Counted from the stretch's first letter, positions 38,021-48,332 are shown. The stretch: DNA of 64,000 nucleotides from Pseudomonas sp. SJZ079 (GCF_007993865.1 NZ_VIUH01000001.1:124001-188000); one strand, 5' to 3'. A program made the numbers and translations. Notes: a model not told the origin generated them from the sequence alone.

Positions 38021-38847
38021 GCCGTGGTATCCGCAACCGGCTGCTGCACCAGGCGTTCGACGAAGAACTCCAGGTGCCCGCGCGGATTGGCCGGTAGCGG
38101 CCAGGCATCGACTTTCTGAGCAATCGCTTTAAACGCCAACGAGCACTTCGAACGCGGGTAAGCCTCATAGACCGCCCGCTGCTTCTGCACGGCCTTGCGC
38201 ACCATCTCGTCATACGGCACGGCGCCGACATATTGCAGCGCGACGTCGAGGAAGCGATCGGTGACTTTGGTCAGCTTGGCGAAGAGGTTGCGACCTTCTT
38301 GCGGGCTGTGCGCCATATTCGCCAGCACACGGAAACGGTTCATGCCGTGGTCACGGTTGAGCAACTTGATCAGCGCATAAGCATCGGTGATCGAGGTCGG
38401 TTCATCGCACACCACCACCAGCACTTCCTGAGCGGCGCGGACGAAGCTGACCACCGAATCGCCAATACCGGCGGCGGTATCGACAATCAGTACATCAAGG
38501 TTGTCGCCGATGTCGCTGAAGGCCTGGATCAGCCCGGCATGCTGCATCGGCGACAGCTGCACCATGCTCTGCGTGCCGGAGGCAGCCGGCACGATACGAA
38601 TACCGCCAGGACCTTGCAGCACCACATCGCGCAGATCGCACTCGCCGCTTATCACATCGGCCAGTGTGCGCCTGGCGGTCAAGCCGAGCAGTACGTCGAC
38701 GTTGGCCAAGCCCAGGTCGGCGTCCATCAACATCACTCGCCTACCCAGCTCGGCCAGCGCTAGCGCCAGATTCACCGACACATTGGTCTTGCCGACGCCA
38801 CCCTTGCCGCCGGTCACCGCAATCACCTGTACGGGATGCATACCCAT
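38017..38847 (-). CDS. fleN: Flagellar number regulator FleN (FlhG, MinD-like ATPase)
   Basis: 276-residue deviant Walker ATPase. It begins MGMHPVQVIAVTGGKGGVGK (Lys15, Lys20), with MLMDADLGLANVDVLLG and VLIVDTAAGIGDSVVSFVRA. FleN limits flagellar number by binding FleQ and lowering its activity. The C-terminal amphipathic helix region is near LEFFVERLVQQPV. It lies between flhF and fliA, as in other polar flagellates. Confidence 0.96.
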   Translation of the reverse strand: MGMHPVQVIAVTGGKGGVGKTNVSVNLALALAELGRRVMLMDADLGLANVDVLLGLTARRTLADVISGECDLRDVVLQGPGGIRIVPAASGTQSMVQLSPMQHAGLIQAFSDIGDNLDVLIVDTAAGIGDSVVSFVRAAQEVLVVVCDEPTSITDAYALIKLLNRDHGMNRFRVLANMAHSPQEGRNLFAKLTKVTDRFLDVALQYVGAVPYDEMVRKAVQKQRAVYEAYPRSKCSLAFKAIAQKVDAWPLPANPRGHLEFFVERLVQQPVADTTA

Positions 38848-38953
38848 GTTATCTATACACCTTGTCTAACGTCGACTTGAGCCACATGGCTGATTGTGCC
38901 CCACCGGTCCGCCGTGGAGCCAGGCGCTTGCTTAACCGCTGCCGCGGCAGCGC

Positions 38954-40255
38954 TTAGCCGGCGCGCCGCGCCGGATGTTGGTAGAGATCGGCAAACATCT
39001 CTGCCATCGTATCTTCGCTCGGTGTCTCTGCCGCCTGCAGACCCACGGCGCGACTGACCAGTTGATGGCTGCGCGGCACCTGGAGATCATCCGGAATGCG
39101 CGGCCCATCCGCCTGATAGGCTACCGGTAGACGCTGACTAATTGCGAGACCTAAAACTTCGCCGAGGCTGGTGGCTTCATCCAGCTTAGTCAGGATGCAA
39201 CCCGACAAACCGCATACTTTGTAGCTGTGGTAGGCGGCCTTGAGCACCTGGCTCTGGCTGGTCGCCGCCATGACCAGGTAGTTCCTCGACTTGACCCCAC
39301 GACTGGCCAGGGTCTCCAACTGCATGCGCAGGGCTGGATCGTTGCCCGGTAGACCCGCGGTATCGATCAGGACCACCCGCTTACGCGCCAAGGGTGCCAG
39401 GGCCTGGGTCAGCGATTGGCCGGGATCAACCAGGCTCACCGAAACATTGAGGATGCGACCTAGGGTCTTCAGCTGCTCTTGGGCGCCTATGCGATAGCTG
39501 TCCAGGCTGACCAGGGCAATCTGTTGAGCGCCGTACTTGAGGACATAACGCGCCGCCAATTTCGCCAGGGTGGTGGTCTTGCCCATGCCGGCCGGACCGA
39601 CCAAGGCGATCACGCCACCCTCTTCCAGCGGCTCCTGCTTCGGCGTTTGAATCGAGTGGGCCAAATGTGCCAGCAGCATGCGCCAGGCCTGGCGCGGCTC
39701 GGCGATAGTGGCCACCCGCTCAAGCAGCGTGCGTGACAGCTCGGCGGGCAAGCCCATGCGCTGCAAGCGACGCCATAGGGTGGCCTGTTCCGGTCGGCGG
39801 CTTTGCAGCTGGCCCCAGGCCATCGAGCCCATCTGCATCTCGATCAGTTCGCGCAGACCATGCAACTCGAAACGCATGGCTTCCAAGGCACCCTGATCGG
39901 ACGCAGCAACAGGCTTGGAGCGCGGTTGATACGCGGTCTCGGGCAGGCTAACAGTCGGTTCCTCCGCTTCGGCGCCAAACAGTTGGCGATCCTTGCCGGC
40001 GTCTCCTTGCGCGCGGGTCGCCAGCTCGGCCTGAGCCGAGGCGATACGCGACTGGGTCATGCGCAACTCGGCTTCCAGCTCAGGATTGGCCTGGCGAGAC
40101 GGCGCAGCGGGAATCTGATAATCCAGTGCAGCAGTCAGTTCGACACCGCCAGCAACCCGACGGTTACCGATGATCGAGGCATCCGCGCCCAGCTCATCGC
40201 GGACCAGCTTCATGGCTTGACGCATATCGGCGGCGAAAAAGCGTTTGACCTGCAT
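38954..40255 (-). CDS. flhF: Flagellar placement GTPase FlhF
   Basis: 433-residue SRP-type GTPase that marks the pole for flagellar assembly. The basic N-terminus is MQVKRFFAADMRQAMKLVRD. A variable B region runs about 60-130. The NG domain has the P-loop in LVGPAGMGKTTTLAKLAARY, then LVSLDSYRIGAQEQLKTLG, LIDTAGLPGND and the guanine specificity motif TKLDEA. A 16-bp perfect palindrome (38937-38952) follows the stop codon. Confidence 0.96.
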   Translation of the reverse strand: MQVKRFFAADMRQAMKLVRDELGADASIIGNRRVAGGVELTAALDYQIPAAPSRQANPELEAELRMTQSRIASAQAELATRAQGDAGKDRQLFGAEAEEPTVSLPETAYQPRSKPVAASDQGALEAMRFELHGLRELIEMQMGSMAWGQLQSRRPEQATLWRRLQRMGLPAELSRTLLERVATIAEPRQAWRMLLAHLAHSIQTPKQEPLEEGGVIALVGPAGMGKTTTLAKLAARYVLKYGAQQIALVSLDSYRIGAQEQLKTLGRILNVSVSLVDPGQSLTQALAPLARKRVVLIDTAGLPGNDPALRMQLETLASRGVKSRNYLVMAATSQSQVLKAAYHSYKVCGLSGCILTKLDEATSLGEVLGLAISQRLPVAYQADGPRIPDDLQVPRSHQLVSRAVGLQAAETPSEDTMAEMFADLYQHPARRAG

Positions 40256-40270
40256 GGCCTGTAACCTCGG

Positions 40271-42400
40271 TTAGTTCTGCCCTACCGTCGCGACGATAGT
40301 GACCTGCTTGTTGTCCGGGATTTCCTGGTACGCCAGCACGTGAATACTCGGTACTGCCAGCCGTGCGAACCGCGAGAGCATGGCCCGGACTGGACCGGCT
40401 ACCAGCAGGATCACTGGCTTGCCGAGCATTTCCTGGCGCTGCGCCGCTTCCACCAGGGAACGTTGCAACTTCTCGGCCATACCTGGCTCCAGGAGGATGC
40501 CATCCTCGGAGCCTTGACCGGCCTTCTGCAGACTACTGAGCAATATCTGTTCCAACCTTGGTTCAAGGGTGATCACAGGCAGCTCCGGCTCTAGTCCCAC
40601 AATGCTTTGCACGATTGCCCGGGCCAGCGCGACGCGCACTGCCGCCACCATGGCGGCAGGATCTTGACTCTTTGGCGCCACGTTGGCGATGGCCTCGGCG
40701 ATGGTCCGCACGTCGCGCACTGGCACCTGCTCCTGCAGCAGCGCCTGCAACACCTTGAGCAACACCGACAAGGACACCAGCCCCGGCACCAGCTCTTCGG
40801 CCAGCTTGGGCGAACTCTTGGCCAACAGCTGCATCAACTGCTGCACCTCTTCATGGCCAAGCAGCTCATGGGCATGCTTGTGCAATATCTGATTGAGGTG
40901 GGTCGCGACTACCGTACTGGCATCGACCACGGTGTAGCCCAGTGACTGGGCCTGGTCGCGCTGATTCGGATCAATCCACACCGCCTCCAGGCCGAACGCC
41001 GGATCCTTGGCGGCGACCCCGTTGAGGGTGCCGAACACCTGCCCCGGATTGATCGCCAGCTCGCGGTCGGGAAAGACTTCGGCCTCGGCCACGCTGACGC
41101 CCATCAGGGTCAGCCGGTAGGCATTCGGCTGCAGGTCGAGGTTGTCGCGGATATGCACCGAGGGCATCAGGAAGCCCATTTCCTGGGACAGCTTCTTGCG
41201 CACCCCCTTGATCCGCGCGAGCAGCTGCCCACCTTGGTTGCGGTCGACCAGCGGAATCAGACGGTAACCGACCTCCAGGCCGACCATATCCACCGGCGTG
41301 ACGTCATCCCAGCCGAGCTCCTTGACCTCCTGAGCCCGCTGCGCCGGTAACAGTTCCTGCTGGCGCTGAACCTCCTTGACCTCGTCCTCCTTGACCACGC
41401 GTTGCTTGTTGGCAATCCAGTAGGCAGCCCCGGCAGCCACCAGGCCAAGGCTGATAAAGGAAAAGTGCGGCATGCCCGGAACCAGGCCCATGGCGATCAT
41501 GATTGCCGCCGCCACGGCCAAGGCACGCGGTGAAGCGAACATCTGCCGACTGACCTGGGCGCCCATGTCTTCCGAGCTGGACACCCGGGTGACCATGATC
41601 GCCGCCGCGGTTGACAGCAGCAGCGAGGGGATTTGTGCGACCAGACCGTCGCCGATGGTCAACAGGGTGTAGACCTTGCCAGCGTCGGCGAAACTCAGGC
41701 TGTGCTGAAAGATACCGATGGCGATGCCGCCAATCAGGTTGATGAACAGAATCAACAGGCCGGCAATCGCATCGCCGCGGACGAACTTGCTGGCACCGTC
41801 CATCGAGCCATAGAAGTCGGCCTCCTGAGACACTTCCGAGCGGCGTTTCTTGGCCTCGACTTGGTCGATCAGACCGGCGTTGAGGTCGGCGTCGATGGCC
41901 ATCTGTTTGCCGGGCATGGCATCCAGGGTAAAGCGCGCGCTGACCTCGGAGATCCGCCCGGCACCCTTGGTGACCACCACGAAGTTGATGATCATCAAAA
42001 TCGCGAACACCACGATACCGACCACGTAGTTGCCGCCGATCACCACCTCACCGAAGGCCTGAATCACCTGGCCGGCGGCGGCGTGCCCATCATGGCCGTT
42101 GAGCAGTACGACACGGGTCGAGGCCACGTTCAATGCCAGACGCAGCAGCGTCGCGGCCAGCAGAATGGTCGGAAAGACCGCGAAATCCAGCGGACGCAGG
42201 GCGTAGATACTGACCAACAGCACCACGATCGACAGCGCGATGCTGAAGGTGAACAGCACGTCGAGCAGGAACGGCGGAATCGGCAGCATGACCATGCCGA
42301 GCATGACCAGCAGCATCAGCGGTATGCCCAGGTTGCCCTGGCGCAATCCCGACAGGTTGCTGCGTACATTACCGAGCATTTGCGAACGATCTACTGCCAC
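40271..42400 (-). CDS. flhA: Flagellar export gate protein FlhA
   Basis: 709 residues. Eight N-terminal membrane helices (about 20-320) include the FHIPEP region GAGRISEVSARFTLDAMPGK with AIDADLNAGLI. The cytoplasmic ring-forming domain runs about 350-700. The start is assigned to GTG 42400, which has a GTAGGGAT-like site; the ATG just upstream runs at once into a stop. First gene of flhA-flhF-fleN-fliA, with a sigma54-type element 59 bp ahead. Confidence 0.95.
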   Translation of the reverse strand: MAVDRSQMLGNVRSNLSGLRQGNLGIPLMLLVMLGMVMLPIPPFLLDVLFTFSIALSIVVLLVSIYALRPLDFAVFPTILLAATLLRLALNVASTRVVLLNGHDGHAAAGQVIQAFGEVVIGGNYVVGIVVFAILMIINFVVVTKGAGRISEVSARFTLDAMPGKQMAIDADLNAGLIDQVEAKKRRSEVSQEADFYGSMDGASKFVRGDAIAGLLILFINLIGGIAIGIFQHSLSFADAGKVYTLLTIGDGLVAQIPSLLLSTAAAIMVTRVSSSEDMGAQVSRQMFASPRALAVAAAIMIAMGLVPGMPHFSFISLGLVAAGAAYWIANKQRVVKEDEVKEVQRQQELLPAQRAQEVKELGWDDVTPVDMVGLEVGYRLIPLVDRNQGGQLLARIKGVRKKLSQEMGFLMPSVHIRDNLDLQPNAYRLTLMGVSVAEAEVFPDRELAINPGQVFGTLNGVAAKDPAFGLEAVWIDPNQRDQAQSLGYTVVDASTVVATHLNQILHKHAHELLGHEEVQQLMQLLAKSSPKLAEELVPGLVSLSVLLKVLQALLQEQVPVRDVRTIAEAIANVAPKSQDPAAMVAAVRVALARAIVQSIVGLEPELPVITLEPRLEQILLSSLQKAGQGSEDGILLEPGMAEKLQRSLVEAAQRQEMLGKPVILLVAGPVRAMLSRFARLAVPSIHVLAYQEIPDNKQVTIVATVGQN

Positions 42401-42458
42401 ATCCCTACCCCAGCCGATTCAAACTTTTGACGCTTGCTGCGTCTTTGCGCTGAGTTTT

Positions 42459-42473
42459 GCAAGAAGCTGTCCA
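42459..42473 (-). promoter_or_regulatory. Candidate sigma54 promoter of flhA
   Basis: TGGACA-GCTTC-TTGC keeps the invariant GG and GC at the 12-bp phase of -24/-12 promoters. It lies in the 230-bp gap between flhB and flhA. The inner ACA deviates from CAC, so this is one of the weaker sigma54 sites in the window. Confidence 0.5.
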
Positions 42474-42630
42474 ACTTTGGCCGCCACCGGCGCAATCGCT
42501 CGGCGACCAACAGCGGAAGGGATCGCTCGCTTACGTCAGGCACGCGAAAAAACCGTCTGCGGCACTGGGTGTAGCGCCCGCAATCGAACATGACCGCTGA
42601 CGCAATGCTCAATGATAAAAACGCTTGGCG

Positions 42631-43767
42631 CTACTCGTCGCGACGCAGATCCGGCGGAATCGGCAGGTCGGGCAGCGTCGTCGGACGCTTGCCCTTACCG
42701 GCCTGGTACTGGCGGATCTGGTAGACATAGGCCAGCACTTGGGCAACAGCGAGGTACAAGCCGGCCGGAATCTCCTGATCCAGCTCCGTCGAGTAGAACA
42801 CCGCCCGTGCCAGTGCCGGCGACTCCAGCAGCATGACCTGGTGCTCCTGGGCAATTTCACGAATTTTCAATGCGGTGAAATCGCCGCCCTTGGCCAACAG
42901 CACCGGCGCACGGCCCTTGCTGGGGTCATACTTCAACGCCACCGCGAAGTGGGTCGGGTTGGTGATCACCACATCGGCCTGCGGCACGGCCTGCATCATC
43001 CGCCGCTCGGCCATTTCGCGCTGCAACTGACGAATACGCTGCTTGACCTCGGGCTTGCCCTCGCTGTCCTTGTACTCGTCGCGCACTTCCTGCTTGGTCA
43101 TCATCAGCTTCTGCTTGTTGTCCCAGAGCTGGAACGGCACATCCACCGCGGCGATCAGGGTCAGGCCACAGGCCATCCACAAGGCACTCCAGCCGACCAC
43201 CTGGGCGGCATGCAGAATGGCCGACTGCAACGGCTCGTGGGCGATAGCCAACAAATCATCACGCTCGGTAGCCAGCACAACCAAGGCTACCGCCAGAATC
43301 ACGATAAATTTGCCCAGCGCCTTACCCAATTCGACCAGGGCTTTAGCCGAGAACATGCGTTTGAGGCCTGCCAAGGGATTCATCCGGCTCAACTTCGGCG
43401 CCATCGCCTGCGCCGAGAACAGCCAGCCACCCAAGGCAATCGGGCCGACAATCGAGGCGATCAATAAGCTCAAAAACAACGGCAGCAAGGCATCCAGCGC
43501 GACGTCACCGGAGGCCAGCAACCACAGGCCCATACTGCGCTCGTCCATGATCACCTCGCGCGACAAGGAGAAATTACCGCGCATGATGTCCAGTAACGCA
43601 TTGCCCAAACTGCCGCCCGAGGCCAGCAGCCCGCCTGTGCCGGCCAACATCACGGCCAAGGTATTGAGCTCACGGGAGCGCGCGATCTGGCCTTTCTCAC
43701 GGGACTCACGGAGGCGTTTCTCCGTGGGCTCCTCGCTTTTATCGGCGCCACTTTCCGATTCAGCCAT
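42631..43767 (-). CDS. flhB: Flagellar export switch protein FlhB
   Basis: 378 residues. Charged N-terminus MAESESGADKSEEPTEKRLR, four membrane helices (about 30-215), and a cytoplasmic domain with the autocleavage NPTH at 270-273 (VVITNPTHFAVALKYD). Cleavage there and contact with FliK switch export from hook to filament substrates. Contrast the NPTH-less partial homologue at 27400-27729. Nine bp after fliR. Confidence 0.96.
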   Translation of the reverse strand: MAESESGADKSEEPTEKRLRESREKGQIARSRELNTLAVMLAGTGGLLASGGSLGNALLDIMRGNFSLSREVIMDERSMGLWLLASGDVALDALLPLFLSLLIASIVGPIALGGWLFSAQAMAPKLSRMNPLAGLKRMFSAKALVELGKALGKFIVILAVALVVLATERDDLLAIAHEPLQSAILHAAQVVGWSALWMACGLTLIAAVDVPFQLWDNKQKLMMTKQEVRDEYKDSEGKPEVKQRIRQLQREMAERRMMQAVPQADVVITNPTHFAVALKYDPSKGRAPVLLAKGGDFTALKIREIAQEHQVMLLESPALARAVFYSTELDQEIPAGLYLAVAQVLAYVYQIRQYQAGKGKRPTTLPDLPIPPDLRRDE

Positions 43768-43776
43768 AGTCTGGCC

Positions 43777-44553
43777 TCAACTCGCCCGCGCCATTTCGCG
43801 CAGAAACTGCAGGGCCTCAGTGGCAAACACCTGATACTGCGCGAGGATGTCCGCCATGCTGATCCAGACGATCACCAAGCCCAGCACCAGAGTCAGCGGA
43901 AAGCCGATGGAAAAAATATTCAGCTGCGGCGCCGCGCGGGTCATCACCCCGAATGCGATATTGACCACCAACAGCGCGGTGATCGCCGGCAATACCAGAA
44001 GCAACCCGGCGCCGAACACCCAGCCCAGTTTGCTGGCCAACTCCCAGTAATGATCGATCTGCAGACCACTGCCCACCGGTAGCGTGACGAAGCTTTCCGC
44101 CAGCACCTCGAACACCACCAGATGCCCGTTCATGGCGAGAAACAGCAGGGTCACCAGCATGGTGAAGAACTGCCCAATCACCGCCACTGACACGCCGTTC
44201 GCCGGGTCGACCATGGAGGCGAAGCCCAGGCCCATTTGCGTCGCCAGAATCTGCCCGGCGATCACGAACGCATGAAAGAACAGTTGCAGAACAAACCCGA
44301 GCATCACCCCCACCAGTATTTCCTGGGCGATCAGCATGAAGGCCGGCAGGCTGAGCGCATCGACCTGCGGCATGGGGGGCAGGTTGGGCACCAACACCAG
44401 GCAGATACCCAGGGCGAAGTACAGGCGTATCCGTGTTGGCACCAGTTGCGTGCCAACGATTGGCATCACCATCAGCAGGGCGGCAACCCGAAACATCGGC
44501 AGCAGAAAACTGCTGACCCAGCCGCCAATCTGCGCATCACTGAGCTCCAGCAT
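43777..44553 (-). CDS. fliR: Flagellar export channel protein FliR
   Basis: 258-residue membrane protein of the FliPQR export pore, starting MLELSDAQIGGWVSSFLLPM. It has VGTQLVPTRIRLYFALGI and GQILATQMGLGFASMVDPAN, typical of FliR. Start 44553 follows the fliQ stop by one base; an upstream TTG at 44562 is less likely. Confidence 0.95.
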   Translation of the reverse strand: MLELSDAQIGGWVSSFLLPMFRVAALLMVMPIVGTQLVPTRIRLYFALGICLVLVPNLPPMPQVDALSLPAFMLIAQEILVGVMLGFVLQLFFHAFVIAGQILATQMGLGFASMVDPANGVSVAVIGQFFTMLVTLLFLAMNGHLVVFEVLAESFVTLPVGSGLQIDHYWELASKLGWVFGAGLLLVLPAITALLVVNIAFGVMTRAAPQLNIFSIGFPLTLVLGLVIVWISMADILAQYQVFATEALQFLREMARAS

Positions 44554-44554
44554 G

Positions 44555-44824
44555 TCAGCCAATCAGCGCCGGAATGTTCATGATCAGGGTCCGCGAATAC
44601 TCGATCAGCTCACGAACCAGCCAAGGCCCGCCGACAATCATGGTCAGCAACATCACCAGCAAACGCGGGAGAAAACTCAGGGTCTGTTCGTTGATCTGGG
44701 TCGCCGCCTGAAACATCGCCACCAATAGGCCCACCAACAGGCTGGGCATGACCGCCAGGCCGACTATCAGCGCGACCAGCCAGAGCGCCTCACGAAACAG
44801 ATCAACAACCACCTCAGGAGTCAT
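44555..44824 (-). CDS. fliQ: Flagellar export channel protein FliQ
   Basis: 89 residues with two membrane helices, MTPEVVVDLFREALWLVALI and later LPRLLVMLLTMIVGGPWLV, and QAATQINEQTLSFLPR between them. Four copies join FliP and FliR in the export gate. Confidence 0.96.
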   Translation of the reverse strand: MTPEVVVDLFREALWLVALIVGLAVMPSLLVGLLVAMFQAATQINEQTLSFLPRLLVMLLTMIVGGPWLVRELIEYSRTLIMNIPALIG

Positions 44825-44834
44825 GTGGGCCTCG

Positions 44835-45590
44835 TCATAAGGTGCCGAAACTGCTGGCCAGGGTGCCCATGATCAGTGCCCAGCCGTCGATCAGGACGAA
44901 CAACATGATCTTGAACGGCAGCGAGATGATCAGCGGCGACAACATCATCATGCCCATGGCCATAAGGATGCTGGCCACCACCATGTCGATGATCAGGAAT
45001 GGAATGAAAATCATGAAGCCGATCTGGAAGGCGGTTTTCAGCTCGGAGGTGACAAACGCCGGTATCAGAATAGTCAGCGGGGCGTCATCCGGGCTGGCGA
45101 TATCGGTACGCTTGGACAGGCGCACGAACAACTCCAGATCGCTCTCGCGGGTCTGCATCAGCATGAAATTCTTGATCGGCCCCTCGGCCTTGAGGATGGC
45201 CTCCTGGGCCGGCAACTGCTCGTTAAGATAAGGCTGCAAAGCCTCGCTGTTAATCTGCTCGAACACCGGCGCCATGATGAACAGGGTGAGGAACAGCGCC
45301 AGGCCGACCAGCAGCTGGTTGGACGGCGTCTGTTGCAGGCCCAGCGCCTGACGCAGGATGGAGAACACAATGATGATCCGGGTGAAACTGGTCATCAGCA
45401 TCAGGAAGGCGGGAATAAAACTCAGCGCCGTCATGATCAGCAGGATCTGCAGGTTGACCGAGTATTCCTGCTGCCCTGCGGCGTCGGTGCTTAAGGTGAT
45501 CGCCGGAATCGATAACGGGTTTTCCGCTGCGAACGCCAGCGGCGCGAGCAGGGTGAACAGCAGAGCCAACAGCAGGCGCAACGCGCTCAT
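44835..45590 (-). CDS. fliP: Flagellar export channel protein FliP
   Basis: 251 residues with a cleavable signal peptide (about 1-22, ending APLAFAAE) as usual for FliP. Then [40 protein letters not shown] and [20 protein letters not shown]. The ATG at 45590 overlaps the fliO stop by one base (TGATG). Confidence 0.97.
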   Translation of the reverse strand: MSALRLLLALLFTLLAPLAFAAENPLSIPAITLSTDAAGQQEYSVNLQILLIMTALSFIPAFLMLMTSFTRIIIVFSILRQALGLQQTPSNQLLVGLALFLTLFIMAPVFEQINSEALQPYLNEQLPAQEAILKAEGPIKNFMLMQTRESDLELFVRLSKRTDIASPDDAPLTILIPAFVTSELKTAFQIGFMIFIPFLIIDMVVASILMAMGMMMLSPLIISLPFKIMLFVLIDGWALIMGTLASSFGTL

Positions 45591-46015
45591 CAAGACTTGT
45601 CCTTCTGATCCTTGCCTAGCAGTTCCATCAGGCGCTGGGCGAACTCCGCCGAGGCCGGCTCGCCATCGGGCAAGTGCACCGGCTCGTTCATTACGTGCAA
45701 GGGAGTGATACGCCCGGCACTGAGGCCGAGCAGAATCTGCTCGCCGCCCACCTGCACCAGCACCAGGCGATCACGCGGGCCGAGGGCCTGACTGGCCACG
45801 ATCTTGATTACCTGACCACCACGCGGGCCGATCTGCTGAACCCGGCGCATCAGCCAAGCCAACAGAAAAATCAGACCGATGACCAGCAGCAAGCCGAGCA
45901 GCAACTGCACCAGGCTGCCGGCGCTGGTAGTCATGGGGGCAGCCGCTGGGGTCGCCGGCTCGGCGGCCAGGACAGCGAGTGGCAGCATCAGCAGCAGAGC
46001 AAGGAATTTAGCCAT
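45590..46015 (-). CDS. fliO: Flagellar export assembly protein FliO
   Basis: 141 residues: a signal-like N-terminus, a short Ala/Pro/Thr stretch, one membrane helix ([20 protein letters not shown], about 38-57), and a cytoplasmic tail with [20 protein letters not shown]. It helps FliP assemble. Four bp after fliN. Confidence 0.93.
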   Translation of the reverse strand: MAKFLALLLMLPLAVLAAEPATPAAAPMTTSAGSLVQLLLGLLLVIGLIFLLAWLMRRVQQIGPRGGQVIKIVASQALGPRDRLVLVQVGGEQILLGLSAGRITPLHVMNEPVHLPDGEPASAEFAQRLMELLGKDQKDKS

Positions 46016-46019
46016 GGTC

Positions 46020-46490
46020 TTAGCGCAGCTTCTTGATGCGTTCGCTCGGACTGATCACATCGGTCAGGCGGATGCCAAACTTCTCGTTGACCACCACCAC
46101 CTCGCCATGGGCGATCAGGGTGCCGTTGACCAGCACGTCCAGCGGCTCGCCGGCCAGACGATCGAGTTCGATCACCGAGCCCTGATTGAGTTGCAACAGG
46201 TTACGGATGGTGATGTCGGCATTGCCGACTTCCATGGAGATCGACACCGGGATATCCAGAATCACATCCAGGTTCGGCCCATCCAGGTTGACCGGCAGAC
46301 TGGCCTTGGGGGCGCTGCCAAATTCTTCCATCGGCGCCCGTGGCGCGGCGGGTGCCGCGGCCGCGCCACCGGCCGCGAGCATGGCATCGATATCGTCCTG
46401 ATCGGCATCGCCAGCTTCGGTCAACGCCGCAGCCCACTCATCGGCCAGCGCCTGCTCCTCGGGAGAGGTGTTTTCGTTTTCGTCTGCCAT
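46020..46490 (-). CDS. fliN: Flagellar motor switch protein FliN
   Basis: 156 residues. An acidic Ala-rich N-terminal half (about 1-75) is longer than in enteric FliN. The SpoA/C-ring domain (about 80-156) includes ILDIPVSISMEVGNADITIR and GEVVVVNEKFGIRLTDVISP. It forms the lower C-ring with FliM. Confidence 0.95.
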   Translation of the reverse strand: MADENENTSPEEQALADEWAAALTEAGDADQDDIDAMLAAGGAAAAPAAPRAPMEEFGSAPKASLPVNLDGPNLDVILDIPVSISMEVGNADITIRNLLQLNQGSVIELDRLAGEPLDVLVNGTLIAHGEVVVVNEKFGIRLTDVISPSERIKKLR

Positions 46491-46529
46491 CGTCTGTCCT
46501 CGGCTGGCTTGTAGGGGTTTGGCGAGCGC

Positions 46530-47501
46530 TTAGCGCTGGCGCTCGATCGGCTCAAGCACCTGCAACGCCAAGTTACCTTTGTGTGCACCGAGCTTGACCT
46601 TGAAGGCCGGTACGCCGCTGGCGCGCAAAATCATGTTGTCGGGCATTTCTACCGGAATCACGTCACCGGGCTGCATATTGAGGATGTCGCGCAGCTTCAG
46701 CTGACGGCGAACCACCGTAGCGCCGAGCGGCACACTGACATCGAGAATGTCTTCGCGCAGCGCTTTGACCCAGCGCTCGTCCTGATCGTCGACATCCGAT
46801 TGGAAACCGGCATCGAGCATCTCGCGGATCGGCTCGATCATCGAATACGGCATGGTGATATGCAGATCGCCACCGCCGCCGTCCAACTCGATGTGGAAAG
46901 TCGAGACGACGATCACCTCACTGGGGCTGACGATGTTGGCCAGCGCCGGGTTCACTTCCGAGTTGACGTACTCGAAGTTGATGTCCATGACCGCATGCCA
47001 GGCCTCTTTCAGGTCGATAAACGCCTGATCCAGCACCATGCGTACCACGCGCAATTCGGTCGGGGTGAATTCCCGGCCTTCGATCTTGGCGTGCCGGCCA
47101 TCACCACCGAAGAAGTTATCGACCAGCTTGAATACCAGGCGGGCATCGAGAATGAACAGACCGGTGCCGCGCAACGGCTTCATCTTCACCAGGTTGAGGC
47201 TGGTCGGTACGTACAGGGAGTGCACGTACTCGCCAAACTTCATCACCTGCACTCCGCCCACCGCGACATCCGCCGAGCGGCGCAGCAGGTTGAACATGCT
47301 GATGCGGGTGTAACGGGCAAAGCGTTCGTTGATCATTTCCAGGGTCGGCATGCGTCCGCGGACGATGCGATCCTGGCTGGTCAGATCATATTGTTTGACG
47401 CTACCCGGTTCCGCGGCGTCCTCGGTCTCGACCGCCCCGTCATCGACACCATGCAGCAGCGCATCGATTTCATCCTGGGAAAGCAGGTCTTGCACAGACA
47501 T
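46530..47501 (-). CDS. fliM: Flagellar motor switch protein FliM
   Basis: 323 residues. The N-terminal CheY-P binding peptide is LLSQDEIDALLHG (about 5-17). The CheC-like middle domain includes MIEPIREMLDAGFQSDVDDQ. The C-terminal SpoA domain (about 245-320) binds FliN. Between fliL and fliN in the standard order. Confidence 0.96.
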   Translation of the reverse strand: MSVQDLLSQDEIDALLHGVDDGAVETEDAAEPGSVKQYDLTSQDRIVRGRMPTLEMINERFARYTRISMFNLLRRSADVAVGGVQVMKFGEYVHSLYVPTSLNLVKMKPLRGTGLFILDARLVFKLVDNFFGGDGRHAKIEGREFTPTELRVVRMVLDQAFIDLKEAWHAVMDINFEYVNSEVNPALANIVSPSEVIVVSTFHIELDGGGGDLHITMPYSMIEPIREMLDAGFQSDVDDQDERWVKALREDILDVSVPLGATVVRRQLKLRDILNMQPGDVIPVEMPDNMILRASGVPAFKVKLGAHKGNLALQVLEPIERQR

Positions 47502-47514
47502 GGCGGGCTCCCGG

Positions 47515-48051
47515 CTACTGCAATACTAAATTGGTGAATAGCACTTGTTCGACGGCCAGTTTGCCCGTCTCTTTCTGCGCCAATTCCTGCACGCTGGCCG
47601 TGGCCTGCTGACGCAGCATTTCCTTACCCACCGGAGTGATCAAGGCTTCGAAATCCTGATTGGAGAACAACATCACCAAGCGATTACGCAGGACCGGCAT
47701 ATGCACCTTGAGCGCGTCCAGCGCCGCCTGATCCCGGGTCATCAAGGCAACGCTGACTTGCATATAACGCGGGCGTCCCTTGTAGGTGAAGTTGACCACA
47801 AAGGCCGGCATCAGCTCTTCGTAAATCGCCGTATGATTCACCGGCGCACCGCTATCCGCAGCATGTTCTGCGTCGGCTTGCGCCTTGGCTGCATCAGGCG
47901 CCGAATCTTTGCCGAGAAAGAACCAGGTTCCACCAATCGACAAGCCCACCGCCAGCAGCAGAGCTACAACGATCAAGATGATCAATTTCATTTTGCCCGC
48001 TGGTTTTGCCTCGGCGGCCACTGGGTCTTCCGCTGCTTCTTTCTTAGCCAT
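47515..48051 (-). CDS. fliL: Flagellar basal-body protein FliL
   Basis: 178 residues: a charged N-terminus, one membrane helix (about 22-43, LIILIVVALLLAVGLSIGGT), then a stomatin-like periplasmic domain with PAFVVNFTYKGRPRYMQVSV and ending TNLVLQ. It stabilises stators around the motor. First gene of fliLMNOPQR-flhB, with a good sigma54 element 52 bp ahead. Confidence 0.94.
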   Translation of the reverse strand: MAKKEAAEDPVAAEAKPAGKMKLIILIVVALLLAVGLSIGGTWFFLGKDSAPDAAKAQADAEHAADSGAPVNHTAIYEELMPAFVVNFTYKGRPRYMQVSVALMTRDQAALDALKVHMPVLRNRLVMLFSNQDFEALITPVGKEMLRQQATASVQELAQKETGKLAVEQVLFTNLVLQ

Positions 48052-48102
48052 GCCAATAATCCGTCACTGATCGGAGTTCTATCCGCTTTCAAAGGGTTAG
48101 GA

Positions 48103-48117
48103 GCAAGTGTTATGCCA
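48103..48117 (-). promoter_or_regulatory. Sigma54 promoter of the fliL operon
   Basis: TGGCAT-AACAC-TTGC matches TGGCAC-N5-TTGC at nine of ten fixed positions. The -12 GC lies 52 bp before the fliL ATG, leaving a leader of about 40 nt. FleQ or FleR would be the activator. Confidence 0.75.
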
Positions 48118-48332
48118 GTTTGTAATCAACCGACCCACAGGGAATACCTAGTTACCCTGGCTGAGGCTCTCGCGAACCTTAACCAGTCACTGTGAGCAGG
48201 ACGAAAGCCAGCACTTCCCCCTCGCGACAATCGCCGCATGTCGCATCGTTGGTGCATGGTCAAGCGTGCAGAACGTCCAAGAGGGGCTGCGGATATACCA
48301 GTCTCATCAGCCACTGTCACCCTAAAACAAAT

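Noticed and set aside
42580..42630. Intrinsic terminator after flhB
   Set aside because: T-rich stretches exist, but I could not find a convincing stem directly ahead of one.
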